Shown piece by piece: positions 36,961 to 46,310 of a stretch of 64,000 nucleotides of DNA. Under the pieces are notes generated by a model that saw nothing but the letters and a program-made list of their open reading frames with translations, had not been told where the DNA came from and made no database searches. How positions within the stretch are numbered: the first letter of the stretch is position 1; each line of letters starts with the position of its first letter. The DNA comes from an uncultured Agromyces sp. GTDB taxonomy: Bacteria > Actinomycetota > Actinomycetes > Actinomycetales > Microbacteriaceae. The position numbers and the translations under genes were made by a program. The DNA is taken from positions 124,001 through 188,000 of the forward strand of contig CAJXGN010000004.1 of the NCBI GenBank assembly GCA_913053875.1, written 5' to 3'.

Positions 36961-38100
36961 TCAGCAGCCGTCGACGCCCCGCGAGACGCTCACGAGGGTC
37001 ATCCCGGCCGACGGCAGCAGATCGAAGCGGACCGGTCCGGCGTCACCGACGCATCCCATGCGCACCGAACCGTCCGGAGCGACCGCTGCCTCGGTGCCGA
37101 GACGGGCCGCCTCGGCCACGATGAGGTCGGTCACGCGGTCGGCGTCGAGCCCGGTCGCGACGCCCGCGCACTCTCCACCCGGCTGCGACGCGAGCGCGAT
37201 GCCGTCGAGCGCGAAGCCGGGCGGCATCCACGTTTCGGTGCATCCGCTCCCGACCGTGCCGCCCGATCCCGTGCCGGTCGACGGAGCAGACGCCTCGGAG
37301 ACTTCGGGGAGGTCGTCGCGCGGCGTGCCATCCTCGTCGAGCTCGCTCCATCCCTCGGTCCGACGCTGCAGCGTGCCGTCGAGCACGATCTCGCCGGTGA
37401 AGTGGCCCGCCTCGTCGAACACGAGGGTGTACACGGCCCCCATGAACGTCGTCTCGTACACCCGGCGGTCGGGAGCGGACTCGATGAGTTGGAACGTCAG
37501 CGGGGCCTCGCCCTCGGCATCCGGCGTGCCGATCAGCACCGAGCCGCCGCCGCCGACCGTGAACGTGCCGCGGTCGACGGACGGACCGCCGGCGGTGGCA
37601 CCACCCACGACGAGCTCCTCGTTCCGGATTCGCCACGGGCCCTCGATGATCCCGAGGTCCTCGACCGCGGGGGCCGCCGCGACCTCACCGCCCTCCGCCG
37701 CCGCGTCGCCATCGTCGCCGCCCGACGACGCGTTGACCAGCAGCATCCAGAGCACCACCACCGCGACGATCGCGCCCGCCATCGCGACACCCGCGCAGCC
37801 GAGGCAGGATCCGCGACTCGCGGCGTACTTGCCGAACCGGAAGACGTACTCGGCACTGTTGCCCGGGTCTCCGGGCATGATCGACTCGTTGGCGATGTCG
37901 TTGACGTCGGAGCGGAAGTCCTCGGCGTCGTAGCCGATGTCGCCCGGCACGCTGCCGTCGACGTCGGCCTCCGCGTACTCGGCGTCATCGACCAGGTCGT
38001 CGATCGCGTCGTCGGGGTCCCACTCCTCACCGGGCTCCTGCGGCTCCGGGTCCTGCTGGTTCTCGCGCAGCCGCTCGTAGCGCTCCCGGTCCTCGGTCAC
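36961..38100 (-). CDS. Membrane-anchored protein with C-terminal four-Cys domain
   Basis: A 379-residue protein. Residues 1-95 are very acidic and probably cytoplasmic; 96-125 form one membrane helix preceded by CLGC. The middle (about 145-245) is a beta-rich region around [15 protein letters not shown] and [20 protein letters not shown]. The last 95 residues ([17 protein letters not shown] ... [16 protein letters not shown] ... GVDGC) are homologous to the lipoprotein at 43608-44024. It follows a small lipoprotein gene by 12 bases. Function unknown. Confidence 0.8.
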   Translation of the reverse strand: MTEDRERYERLRENQQDPEPQEPGEEWDPDDAIDDLVDDAEYAEADVDGSVPGDIGYDAEDFRSDVNDIANESIMPGDPGNSAEYVFRFGKYAASRGSCLGCAGVAMAGAIVAVVVLWMLLVNASSGGDDGDAAAEGGEVAAAPAVEDLGIIEGPWRIRNEELVVGGATAGGPSVDRGTFTVGGGGSVLIGTPDAEGEAPLTFQLIESAPDRRVYETTFMGAVYTLVFDEAGHFTGEIVLDGTLQRRTEGWSELDEDGTPRDDLPEVSEASAPSTGTGSGGTVGSGCTETWMPPGFALDGIALASQPGGECAGVATGLDADRVTDLIVAEAARLGTEAAVAPDGSVRMGCVGDAGPVRFDLLPSAGMTLVSVSRGVDGC

Positions 38101-38112
38101 GACCCGGACCGA

Positions 38113-38736
38113 TCAGCCGTCGCAGGTGACCGTCATCACGGCATCGATGTCGGGTTGCGACCCGCTCACGAGCGGCACCATCGGCTGGGTGCCGGTCACG
38201 GTGATGCCGCCGCCGTCGCGATCGACCGTGAGCGCCATGGCCGGCGTCTCCACACCGGTCACCGAGGCGGTCTCGGATGCCCCGGCGAACCAGTGGCCGC
38301 TCCCGTCGACGCGCAGCTCCCCGTATGCGTTCACGACGTCCGCGTCGTCGGCCTCGACCGGCAGTTCGAGCGTGAGTTCGCCGGAGCCCTCGGGCATGTC
38401 GACCCCGGCGGCCGTCACGATCGGCATCGACACGGCGAGTGCGGCCCCCATCAGCACTTCGCATCGGCCCTCGGTGCCGTCGCTGGCGAAGGTGTGCTCG
38501 ACCCCGTCGACGGTGACCGTGGCCTCGCCGGTGCCGAGCAGCCCGGTGGTCCCCGAGTCGTCCTCCGCGCTGCTGCCGTCGTCGGTCGTCTCCTCCGAGG
38601 CGCCCGCTTCGGCCGCCTCCACCGGCTCGGCGTCGGAGTCGCTCCCGGCGCATCCGACGAGCGCGAGTCCGAGCACGAGCAGTGCCCCGGCGAGGGGCGC
38701 ACGGCCCCCGGTGTGCGTGACGAGCATTCGGATCAT
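38113..38736 (-). CDS. Small lipoprotein of unknown function
   Basis: A 207-residue secreted protein: signal ending in LALVGC (lipobox), an Asp/Glu/Ser-rich linker to about residue 65, then a beta-rich domain with two cysteines (EGRCEVLMG and VTCDG at the C-terminus). It heads a two-gene operon with the four-Cys protein. ATG at 38736 or, better spaced from GGGGG, ATG at 38727. Confidence 0.75.
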   Translation of the reverse strand: MIRMLVTHTGGRAPLAGALLVLGLALVGCAGSDSDAEPVEAAEAGASEETTDDGSSAEDDSGTTGLLGTGEATVTVDGVEHTFASDGTEGRCEVLMGAALAVSMPIVTAAGVDMPEGSGELTLELPVEADDADVVNAYGELRVDGSGHWFAGASETASVTGVETPAMALTVDRDGGGITVTGTQPMVPLVSGSQPDIDAVMTVTCDG

Positions 38737-39014
38737 CCCCCGGTCCCGCCCCGCTCGTGGGGCGACGTGGCCGCGCGCATCGACCGGAGCGACTTCCTCG
38801 GTTGCGCTCCTCGCCCGCGACCTCCGTGCAGATTAGCGAGGGGGCCACACGGACGTAACCCTCCCGAACGGGGTACAGGCGGCTCCGCGGTACACATCCG
38901 GCATGCGCGCCCTGTTCGGGTCCGCGGGTGCTCGGTATGCTGTGCGCGTCACCGGCTGTGCCCGCGGGGGGTGGGCGCACGGGCGCGTGGTCGGCCGGTG
39001 CATCGGGGGGATCG

Positions 39015-40187
39015 ATGACACCAGCCGAAGGACGACCCCGCTCCGCGCGACTCGTGATCGCGGTCGCGCTGGTCGGGTTCTGCGGGGCGTGGAACGCGGG
39101 CAACGTCGGCCCGGTGGCATCCGAGCTGTCGAAGGAGTTCGACGTCTCGCTCGCGGCGGTCGGCGTGCTCTCGGGCACGCTGTTCCTCGGCTCCATGATC
39201 GTCGGACTGCTCTTCGCGGCGCGCATCGGCGAACGGGTCGGCGTGACCCGAGGGCTGCAGATCGGCTGCTGGGCGATCGCCGCCGGCAACCTCGTCTTCG
39301 CGGTCACGCCCATCTTCGCCGGGCTCGCCGTCGGCCGCGTCCTGCCGGGACTCGGCTTCGCGGTCGTGAACACGCTCGGCGCGGTCTGGGCGCGCGAGGT
39401 GGGTGGGGCCCGCATCCTCGGCGTGTTCGGCGGATCGATCCAGTTGGGCATCGCCGGGGCGCTGCTGCTCGGCAGCGGCCTGAACGACCTCGGCATCGAC
39501 TGGCGCATCGGCTTCGTCGTCGCGTCGCTCCTCGCCGTCGCGGGTGCGCTGACGGTGCCCGGCAGGCACGGCAGCCGAGTCGCCCGGCCGCCTCGCGTCA
39601 AGGGCTTCCTCGGCACGGCCGTACGCCACCTGCGTGTCTACCGGCTCGCCCTGCTGTTCACGGCGCTCTTCGGCGTGCCGCTCATCCTCGGGTCGTGGCT
39701 GATCGAGTACCTGACGCGCGACGGCGACGTGCGCGCGGCGATCGCCGGTGCCATCTCGTTCCTGCTGTTCGGGCTCTCGGCCGCGTTGCGGGTCGCCGGC
39801 GGCGCGCTGCTGCAACGCGGCGTGCGACACGTGTGGCTCACCGGCGCGCTGCTGCTGGCGGCCGTCGGTCTCGGCGCGATCGCGTTCGACCCCACCACCG
39901 CCGTCGCGTTCGGCGGCGTGGTGCTGCTCGGCACCGGCGTCGGCATCCCCTACGCCGCCGCGCTCTCCGAGGCGGAGGACCTCTTCCCCGACGCGCCGAG
40001 CGAGCCGCTCGCACTGCTCACCCTCGTGTCGCTGGTGCTCCCCGTGATCGTCATCCCGATCGTCGGCCAGTCGCTCGAAGACGGCAACGGGCGGTTCGCG
40101 TTCGTCGCGCTCGCGGCCTTCCTCGTGCTGGCCTCCGTGGCGAACCTCAAGCGCGCCGGCATCGCCCTGCCGGTGAGAAGCGGGTGA
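39015..40187 (+). CDS. MFS transporter
   Basis: A 390-residue major facilitator with 12 predicted helices. The cytoplasmic loop 2-3 motif is visible as [20 protein letters not shown] at 39005-39010 supports ATG at 39015; longer starts upstream are not needed. The family is that of CynX/NNP-like and nitrate-type importers or exporters, and the substrate cannot be read from sequence. Confidence 0.85.
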   Translation: MTPAEGRPRSARLVIAVALVGFCGAWNAGNVGPVASELSKEFDVSLAAVGVLSGTLFLGSMIVGLLFAARIGERVGVTRGLQIGCWAIAAGNLVFAVTPIFAGLAVGRVLPGLGFAVVNTLGAVWAREVGGARILGVFGGSIQLGIAGALLLGSGLNDLGIDWRIGFVVASLLAVAGALTVPGRHGSRVARPPRVKGFLGTAVRHLRVYRLALLFTALFGVPLILGSWLIEYLTRDGDVRAAIAGAISFLLFGLSAALRVAGGALLQRGVRHVWLTGALLLAAVGLGAIAFDPTTAVAFGGVVLLGTGVGIPYAAALSEAEDLFPDAPSEPLALLTLVSLVLPVIVIPIVGQSLEDGNGRFAFVALAAFLVLASVANLKRAGIALPVRSG

Positions 40188-40208
40188 GCGGATGCCTCGT
40201 GATCGGCG

Positions 40209-40628
40209 TCACGCCGCGAGCAGCGCCGCGAGGCGCTCGAGCTGCACCGAATCGGCCTTCGCGATCGACGAGCGGATGGTCGGGCCGAGCGGACGCATGG
40301 CGCCCTTCGTGACCACGTCCGCGACGAGCGTGACATCCGTCTCGCCCTCGCCCGCCGCGACCAGGGTGTAGGTGTAGTCGGCGACGACGCCGGGCGCCTC
40401 GCTGTGCAGCATGAGCCGCGCGCCGGGCTCGAGCACGGCGATCGTCGACGTGCGGTCGCGGCCGTGGGCGGTGAATCGCAGGGTGGTGCCGACCGCCGTC
40501 GGCCCGTCGGGCACGAGCGCGTCGATGCCGGGCATCCACTCGTGCGCCCGCGACCAGTCGGTGAGCACCGTCCAGACGGCGTCGGGCGCCAGGGCGATGC
40601 GGTGCGTCGTCTCGAATGCGGTGACCAT
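40209..40628 (-). CDS. SRPBCC family (polyketide cyclase/START-like) protein
   Basis: A 139-residue protein with the helix-grip fold pattern: HRIALAPDAVWTVLTDWSRAHEWMPGIDAL at the start, TSTIAVLEPGARLMLHS in the middle and a long C-terminal helix. It likely binds a small hydrophobic ligand. It is divergent from an AraC-type regulator, which may control it. Confidence 0.8.
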   Translation of the reverse strand: MVTAFETTHRIALAPDAVWTVLTDWSRAHEWMPGIDALVPDGPTAVGTTLRFTAHGRDRTSTIAVLEPGARLMLHSEAPGVVADYTYTLVAAGEGETDVTLVADVVTKGAMRPLGPTIRSSIAKADSVQLERLAALLAA

Positions 40629-40704
40629 GGGTCCTCCTCGGGTTCGAGCCCGACGCTAGTATCGGCGGCGCACCCCGGTATTGGACGAAACGCGCGAGGT
40701 GACC

Positions 40705-41523
40705 ATGCGCTACGTGCGACGTGACCCGCCCGACGAGCTGCGCCCGCTGGTGCGCTCGCTGTGGTGGCTGCGCGGCGAGCCCGGGTACCCCGAGGAGCGC
40801 GTGTTCCCGATGCCGCACCCGCACCTCATCGTGAACCTGTCGGAGTCGTACCGCGTGCACGATCCGGCGTCGAGCGCCCCGGCCCGGGTGATCGACGGCG
40901 CGTTCGCCTCGGGCCCGAGGAGCGGATGCCTCGCCAGCACGCTTCCTCGCGAGCTCTGGAACCTCGGCGCGGAGCTCCGTGCCGATGCGCTCGGGGCGTG
41001 GGGAGTGGATGCCGTCGAGGCATCCGCCCTGCTGCTGCTCGACGAGCCGGCGTTCGCTCGGCTGGTCGAGGTCGCGCGAGCGAGCGACCCCGACGACGCC
41101 CTCGACGCACTGGAACGCCTGCTCGTCGACCGGCTCGACGCCTCGTGGCGGCCGGACCCGGTGGTGACGCGCGCGCTCGACGCGCTCGACGCCGAACCTG
41201 CCCTCGACGTCGCCACGCTGATCGCGCGCAGCGGCGTCTCGCGCGATAGGTTCGTGCGGCGGTTCCGGCGCGCGGTGGGCATCGCGCCGAAGCGGTACCG
41301 CGACCTGCTGCGATTCCACTCGCTCGTGGATGCGGTCGCACAGGGTCTCGAGGCCGACCCCGACTGGAGCGCACTCGCGGCCGAGCACGGCTTCGCCGAC
41401 CAGTCCCACCTGATCCGCGTGTTCCGCCGCGCCACCGGGTTCACCCCGCGCCGGTACCACCGCATCGTGCGCGAGTACGGGCCCGAGGCTGCGCGGTTCG
41501 TGCCCATCGCAGATTCCGCCTGA
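40705..41523 (+). CDS. AraC family transcriptional regulator
   Basis: A 272-residue regulator with the DUF6597-like N-terminal part (PPDELRPLVRSLWWLRG, PHPHLIVNLSESYRV) and a C-terminal AraC DNA-binding domain with two helix-turn-helix units (DVATLIARSGVSRDRFVRRF and ALAAEHGFADQSHLIRVFRR, ending GFTPRRYHR). GAGGTGACC precedes the ATG at 40705. It is divergent from the SRPBCC gene. Confidence 0.88.
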   Translation: MRYVRRDPPDELRPLVRSLWWLRGEPGYPEERVFPMPHPHLIVNLSESYRVHDPASSAPARVIDGAFASGPRSGCLASTLPRELWNLGAELRADALGAWGVDAVEASALLLLDEPAFARLVEVARASDPDDALDALERLLVDRLDASWRPDPVVTRALDALDAEPALDVATLIARSGVSRDRFVRRFRRAVGIAPKRYRDLLRFHSLVDAVAQGLEADPDWSALAAEHGFADQSHLIRVFRRATGFTPRRYHRIVREYGPEAARFVPIADSA

Positions 41524-41582
41524 CCGGCGGCGCTCCGGCCCAGCCCTGATGCGCACGGGCGACCAGCCGCTACCGTGGCGGC

Positions 41583-42599
41583 ATGGCCCCTCGTTCGCGA
41601 GGTCCACGCCTCGCAGCGATCGCCGCGGCGATCGTCCTGACCGGGATCGCACTCACCGGATGCGCCGATCCCGTGATCACCGACGTCTTCGAGACCGACA
41701 CCGCGTCGCCGAGTGCGACCGCACAGCCGACGGAGACGCCGCTCGAGACGGACGACGCCGGCGTCACGATCGCGCTGCCCGGGCTGCCCGTCGGCGGAGA
41801 CGGCATCGCCACCGACGCCGGCGGCGCCTGGTGCGTGTCGCTCTTCTGGAACGACACCCTCCCCGAGGGCGTGACGCTCACGGTGGACACCGTGGTGCTG
41901 CATCCCGATACGCCGGCCGCCGTCGGCGCCGCCGGGTGCAGCGGACTGCCACCCTGCGTCGGCGCGACGATCGAGGCCCCGGGCGACGGATGCAGCGTGC
42001 TGCTGACCCCCGGAGATGCCAGCGCCGACGTGCTCCGGTTCCGCCTCGACGGCACGCTGCACTGCCCCGACGAGCCGACCTGCGACGACGCCGCCACCCT
42101 GGGCGACGACGACTGGTCGGAGGTGTCGGCACCGCCCGCGAACAGCGGCGGCGGGGATGCCGGTGGCGACGCCGAGGAGCCGCTCGCTGCGGAGGACGGA
42201 ACTTTGTCGATCGAGCTCGCGGGGCTGCCGTACGGCTTCGGAGTGCCGCGGTTCGTCGGCGAGGCATGGTGCGAGCTCATCGGGTTCGGCTGGACGTCGC
42301 TCGGCGCCGGCACGGAGATCGCCGTCACGCGCATCCGCTTCGATCCGCCGGGCGCGGCCACGGTGACGCCGATCCACTGCTACGACGGCGCTCCGCCGCC
42401 GTGCCCAGGCGCGGTCCTGACCGACGACGCCCAGTTCTGCTCGCTCGCATTCGTCCCCGCGGATCCCGACGCGGCCACCGTGCACGTCCGCATCGACGGG
42501 ACGCAGCGCTGCCCCAGCTCGTGCACGGCCATCGGTACGCTGCAACCCGACTACTGGGATGAGTTCAGTCGGCCCTTCGAACCGGGACTCACGCAGTGA
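41583..42599 (+). CDS. Lipoprotein with duplicated six-cysteine domain
   Basis: A 338-residue lipoprotein (lipobox LTGC at Cys27). After a Thr/Ser/Pro linker come two homologous domains, about 60-185 and 205-330. Each opens with a (V/L)-x-I-x-L-x-GLP motif and places six cysteines in the same order: AWC, a mid-domain C, PPC, one before a strand, one in DGT(L/Q)-x-C, and one near the end before a DDDW or DYWDE motif. I do not recognise the domain. Its last base pairs overlap the next gene (GTGA), so the two are co-translated. Confidence 0.8.
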   Translation: MAPRSRGPRLAAIAAAIVLTGIALTGCADPVITDVFETDTASPSATAQPTETPLETDDAGVTIALPGLPVGGDGIATDAGGAWCVSLFWNDTLPEGVTLTVDTVVLHPDTPAAVGAAGCSGLPPCVGATIEAPGDGCSVLLTPGDASADVLRFRLDGTLHCPDEPTCDDAATLGDDDWSEVSAPPANSGGGDAGGDAEEPLAAEDGTLSIELAGLPYGFGVPRFVGEAWCELIGFGWTSLGAGTEIAVTRIRFDPPGAATVTPIHCYDGAPPPCPGAVLTDDAQFCSLAFVPADPDAATVHVRIDGTQRCPSSCTAIGTLQPDYWDEFSRPFEPGLTQ

Positions 42600-43567
42600 C
42601 CGGCGCCGAGCCGGCCGCCCGCGAGGCGTCCGACCCGGGGCAGGTCACCGGGGAGGGCGGAACCACCGCGGGCGTGCTGGCGCGCATCTGGAGCATCGTC
42701 GGCAACGTCATCGCGCCGGCGACCCTCATCGGCGCGGTGCTGTTCTACTTCGGCTACGTGTCGTCGCGCGCGCAGTTCCGCTACTTCGGCGTCGACGTCG
42801 ACGTGCTGGGGTTCAGCACGCAGGAGTTCATCATGCGCAGCCCCCAGCCGCTGCTCGTGCCGATGCTCGCCCTGCTGCTGCTCTCGGCGCTGCTCGCCGC
42901 GGTGCACGTGCTGCTGCGCCGCCGGTTCGCGGGCCGCGACGACCCGCGCCTGCGCACCGCGATCCGCTCGCTCCGGATCGTCGGTATCGCGCTCCTGGTC
43001 GCCGCGGTGCTGCTGCTCGCGGCGTACCCGCTGATCGGCGGCTGGCCGTACTACCCGCTGGTCACGCCGCTCGTCCTGGGCGTCGGCGCGGGCCTCACCG
43101 GCTATGCGGTGGCGTGGGACCAACGGCATCCGCTCGGCTCGCCGACTGCCCCGACGGATGCCCCCGAAGCCGCCCCGTCCGCCCCGCGACCGCGCGGCCG
43201 GGCCGTCGTCGTGCTGCTCGGCGCCGTGGTCGTGGTCACCGTGTTCTGGGCGACCGCGACCCTCGCGGAGTGGTCGGGTCGCGGCCAGGCGAAGGCGCTC
43301 GCGCGCGACCTCGGCAGCCTGCCCGCGATCGTGCTCGACCTCGGCGAGCCGCTCGCCCCGGGCGACCCGGTCGTGCGCGAGGAGGCGCTGCCCGCCGGCG
43401 AGGGCGACGCGTACCGGTACCGGTACCGCGGCCTGCGGCTGCTCGTCGTGGGGGAGGACCGGCTGTTCCTCGTGCCCGCCGAGTGGACCCCCAGCGGATC
43501 GACCTACGTCGTGCCGTTCGACGACTCGGCGCGCGTGCGGTTCCGGTTCGTCAACGATCCGCCGTGA
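42596..43567 (+). CDS. Polytopic membrane protein of unknown function
   Basis: A 323-residue protein with five hydrophobic segments (about 30-52, 75-105, 122-148, 150-170 and 200-222) and a soluble C-terminal domain of about 95 residues (LGEPLAPGDPVVREEALPAG ... RVRFRFVNDPP) on the outer or inner face. It begins at a GTG overlapping the stop of the six-cysteine lipoprotein, which suggests they act together. Confidence 0.75.
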   Translation: MTGAEPAAREASDPGQVTGEGGTTAGVLARIWSIVGNVIAPATLIGAVLFYFGYVSSRAQFRYFGVDVDVLGFSTQEFIMRSPQPLLVPMLALLLLSALLAAVHVLLRRRFAGRDDPRLRTAIRSLRIVGIALLVAAVLLLAAYPLIGGWPYYPLVTPLVLGVGAGLTGYAVAWDQRHPLGSPTAPTDAPEAAPSAPRPRGRAVVVLLGAVVVVTVFWATATLAEWSGRGQAKALARDLGSLPAIVLDLGEPLAPGDPVVREEALPAGEGDAYRYRYRGLRLLVVGEDRLFLVPAEWTPSGSTYVVPFDDSARVRFRFVNDPP

Positions 43568-43607
43568 CGCGCGAGGGCGGGCACGCGCGCCGCGCACCCG
43601 CATCCGC

Positions 43608-44024
43608 TCAGCACCCCCGCGTGCCCTTCGACGCGAGCACCAGCGTGGCGTCGCCCGCGTCCTTCACCTCGAAGCGCACGGGCCCGTAGCCGTCGGTGCA
43701 TCCCATGTCGATGCCGCCGTCGCGCGCGGTGCGGATCACCACGCCCAGACGCCACGCCTCGCTCGCGATGCGGTCGGCCATGCGGCCGGTGTCGGCGCCG
43801 ATCGCGATCCACGCGCAGCCCCATCCGTGCCCCGACTCGAGGAGGTGGCCGTCGAGCACGAAGTCCGGCGGCATCCACGGTTCGGAGCACTCGCGGTCCT
43901 CGACCGCCGCCGCAGGGCCGCCTGCGTTGCCCGCCCAGGTGCATCCGCCGGCGCCGACGGCGACCAGGAGCGCGATCGCCGCGCCGACCACCGGCGCGCG
44001 ACCCAATGAGAGGGTGTGGCGCAT
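43608..44024 (-). CDS. Lipoprotein with four-Cys domain
   Basis: A 138-residue lipoprotein: signal MRHTLSLGRAPVVGAAIALL ending AGGC, then one domain CSEPWMPPDFVLDGHLL ... GCAWIAIGADTGRMADRIAS ... DMGCTDGYGPVRFEV ... GTRGC. The same four-cysteine pattern ends the protein at 36961-38100, about 40% identical by eye over 95 residues. GGGGGG lies five bases upstream of the ATG. Confidence 0.82.
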   Translation of the reverse strand: MRHTLSLGRAPVVGAAIALLVAVGAGGCTWAGNAGGPAAAVEDRECSEPWMPPDFVLDGHLLESGHGWGCAWIAIGADTGRMADRIASEAWRLGVVIRTARDGGIDMGCTDGYGPVRFEVKDAGDATLVLASKGTRGC

Positions 44025-44147
44025 CCGATCCCCCCTGTCCCCTCCGTTGCGGATGAGGTGATCACCGATGGTCCAAGGGTACGCCGGTGGGGGGGCGGTG
44101 GGGTCCGGGGACGGTCGCCCCGACCGCGACCCGAATATGCTGAGCGG

Positions 44148-44930
44148 ATGCTCGTCGCGACGGACCTCGACGGCACGCTGGTGCCGAACGCGGGCGACGT
44201 CGTTCCCGCGTACACCGCGAGCGTGCTGCGCCGACTGGATGCCGCGGGCATCCCGGTGGTGTTCGTGACCGGGCGGCCGCTGCGCCGCATGGAGGCGTTC
44301 TGGGCGCATGTGGGCGCGCACGGGCTCGCGGTCGTCTCGAACGGCGCGGTCACGTTCGACGTGAGCGAGCGGCGCATCGTCGCGCTGTCCGGCATCGAGC
44401 CGGCGCCCGGCCTCGAGCTGGTCGACGACATCGCCGCCGCCGTGCCGGGCTCGTGGTTCGCGGTCGAGTGCGACGACGGCGTGCGACTCGACCCCGAGTA
44501 CGTGCAGACCTACACGTCGGGGCCGGTGCCGCGCGGGCCGCTGCCGGAGGTGTGGGACCGCGCGGCCGTGAAGGTGCTGGTGCGGCACCCCGAGGTGCTT
44601 CCCGTCGAGCTGCAGGAGCGGGTGTCGGATGCCGTCGGCGACCGCGCGACGGTGACCTGGTCGGTCTCGGGCCTGGTCGAGATCAGCGCTGCCGGGGTCA
44701 CCAAGGCGAGCGCCCTCGCGGAACTCTGTTCGCGGATGGGCATCGCGGCCGCCGACGTGACCGCCTTCGGCGACATGCCGAACGACCTCACGATGCTCAC
44801 CTGGGCGGGCACCGCGATCGCCGTCGCCGATGCGCACGAGAGCGTGCTCGCCGCTGCCGACCGCGTGGCGCCGTCCTGCCACGAGGAGGGCGTCGCCCGG
44901 GTGCTCGAGGAGCTGCTCGAGCACGCGTGA
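44148..44930 (+). CDS. HAD family sugar-phosphatase-like hydrolase (Cof type)
   Basis: A 260-residue HAD-IIB phosphatase: motif I DLDGTLVP, motif II VFVTGRPLRR, the lysine in GVTKASAL and motif IV TAFGDMPNDLTMLTWAG. The C2B cap covers about residues 85-180. It probably dephosphorylates a sugar phosphate or cofactor. The ATG at 44148 has an AT-rich hexamer (GAATAT) upstream and little Shine-Dalgarno, as for other leaderless genes here. Confidence 0.88.
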   Translation: MLVATDLDGTLVPNAGDVVPAYTASVLRRLDAAGIPVVFVTGRPLRRMEAFWAHVGAHGLAVVSNGAVTFDVSERRIVALSGIEPAPGLELVDDIAAAVPGSWFAVECDDGVRLDPEYVQTYTSGPVPRGPLPEVWDRAAVKVLVRHPEVLPVELQERVSDAVGDRATVTWSVSGLVEISAAGVTKASALAELCSRMGIAAADVTAFGDMPNDLTMLTWAGTAIAVADAHESVLAAADRVAPSCHEEGVARVLEELLEHA

Positions 44931-44940
44931 CGCTGCGAGG

Positions 44941-46167
44941 TCAGCGCCGCGCGGGCTCCCCGTCGACGTAGACCTCGCCTGCTGCGGCATCCGCAACCGG
45001 TTCCGGGGCGGGCTGCTCGGGCAGCGGCACCGCGGCGGTGAACTGCTGGGCGCGCTCCTCGGCCTCGGGCGAGCCGGAGAAGAGGTGGTCGACCTCGTCT
45101 GCGTGGTGCTCGCCGCGCTCCGCCCGCGCCGGCTCCTCCACCATCTGCACGCGCGTGATCGGCAGCGCCGCGACGTCGCGGGCGAGGAACCACTCGACCA
45201 TCTCCTCGCGCACGAGGCAGCGCAGGTCGAACAGCGTGGGGGCGTCGACCGCGGTCACCAGGATGCGGATGCGCACGTAGCCGTTGACCGCATCCGTCAC
45301 CTGCAGCACCGACGCCCGACCGTCCCACAGCTCGGTGCGCTCGAGCACCTGCTCGAGGTGCCGCCGCATCTCTCCGGGCGAGACCCGCCAGTCGAGGTCG
45401 AACTCGATGGAACCGAGCAGCTCGCTCGAGCGCCTGGTCCAGTTCTCGAACGGCGTCGTGGTGAAGTACGTCGACGGCAGCACGAGGCGGCGGTCGTCCC
45501 AGATGTGCACGACCACGTAGGTCAGCGTGATCTCCTCGATCTTGCCCCACTCGCCTTCGACGATGACCACGTCGTCGACGCGGATGGCATCGGTGAACGC
45601 GAGCTGCACGCCGGCGAAGATGTTCGCCAGCATCGACTGCGCGGCGAGGCCGGCGACGATCGACGCGAGGCCGGCGGATGCCAGCAGGCTCGCGCCCACC
45701 GCCCGGACCGGTTCGAAGCTCAGCAGGATCGACGAGACCGCGATCACCCAGACCAGCACGTAGAGCAGGCGGCGCACGATCGCGAGCTGCGTGCGCACCT
45801 TGCGGGCGAGCCGGTTGTCGACCACGTCGACGTCGTACCGGCCGATCGCGCGCTCGAACGCGAACGACAGCAGCGTGCTGACGAACCACGCGCCCACGCC
45901 GATCGTCACGATGAGCATGACGTGCGAGAGCGGCTGTCGCCACTCCTCCGGCGGGATGCGCACCACGACCGTGGCGAGCCACACGGCGATCACCGTGACG
46001 AGCAGGCGGAACGGGTGCCGGGCGGCCGCGACGAGGTCGGAGGCCACGGGGTTGCGCGCGGCGAGGCCGCGGGCGGCGGCCGCGACGGCGACGATGACCG
46101 CGAGCGCGATGCACAGCGCGATGGCGATGGACAGCCCGAAACCGAGCCAGGATTCCCAATCGAGCAC
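44941..46167 (-). CDS. MscS family mechanosensitive channel
   Basis: A 408-residue channel with four N-terminal helices. The pore helix ASAGLASIVAGLAAQSMLAN and the beta domain GVQLAFTDAIRVDDVVIVEG and GKIEEITLTYVVVHIWDDRR are classic MscS. The C-terminal 70 residues are acidic and disordered. GAAGGAGGG supports GTG at 46167. It releases solutes on osmotic downshock, complementing proVWX uptake. Confidence 0.9.
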   Translation of the reverse strand: MLDWESWLGFGLSIAIALCIALAVIVAVAAAARGLAARNPVASDLVAAARHPFRLLVTVIAVWLATVVVRIPPEEWRQPLSHVMLIVTIGVGAWFVSTLLSFAFERAIGRYDVDVVDNRLARKVRTQLAIVRRLLYVLVWVIAVSSILLSFEPVRAVGASLLASAGLASIVAGLAAQSMLANIFAGVQLAFTDAIRVDDVVIVEGEWGKIEEITLTYVVVHIWDDRRLVLPSTYFTTTPFENWTRRSSELLGSIEFDLDWRVSPGEMRRHLEQVLERTELWDGRASVLQVTDAVNGYVRIRILVTAVDAPTLFDLRCLVREEMVEWFLARDVAALPITRVQMVEEPARAERGEHHADEVDHLFSGSPEAEERAQQFTAAVPLPEQPAPEPVADAAAGEVYVDGEPARR

Positions 46168-46310
46168 GAGGCCCTCCTTCGTTCGTGAAGGGGCAAGCGT
46201 AGGAGCGCCATGTTTCGTCGACATGGCGGCTGCCGCAGAGCTTGCGCACACTCTCGTGTGCGGTTGGTGGGTGGATCCGAAAGGTCGCCGGTCGGGGGTA
46301 TGGTGCCCGC

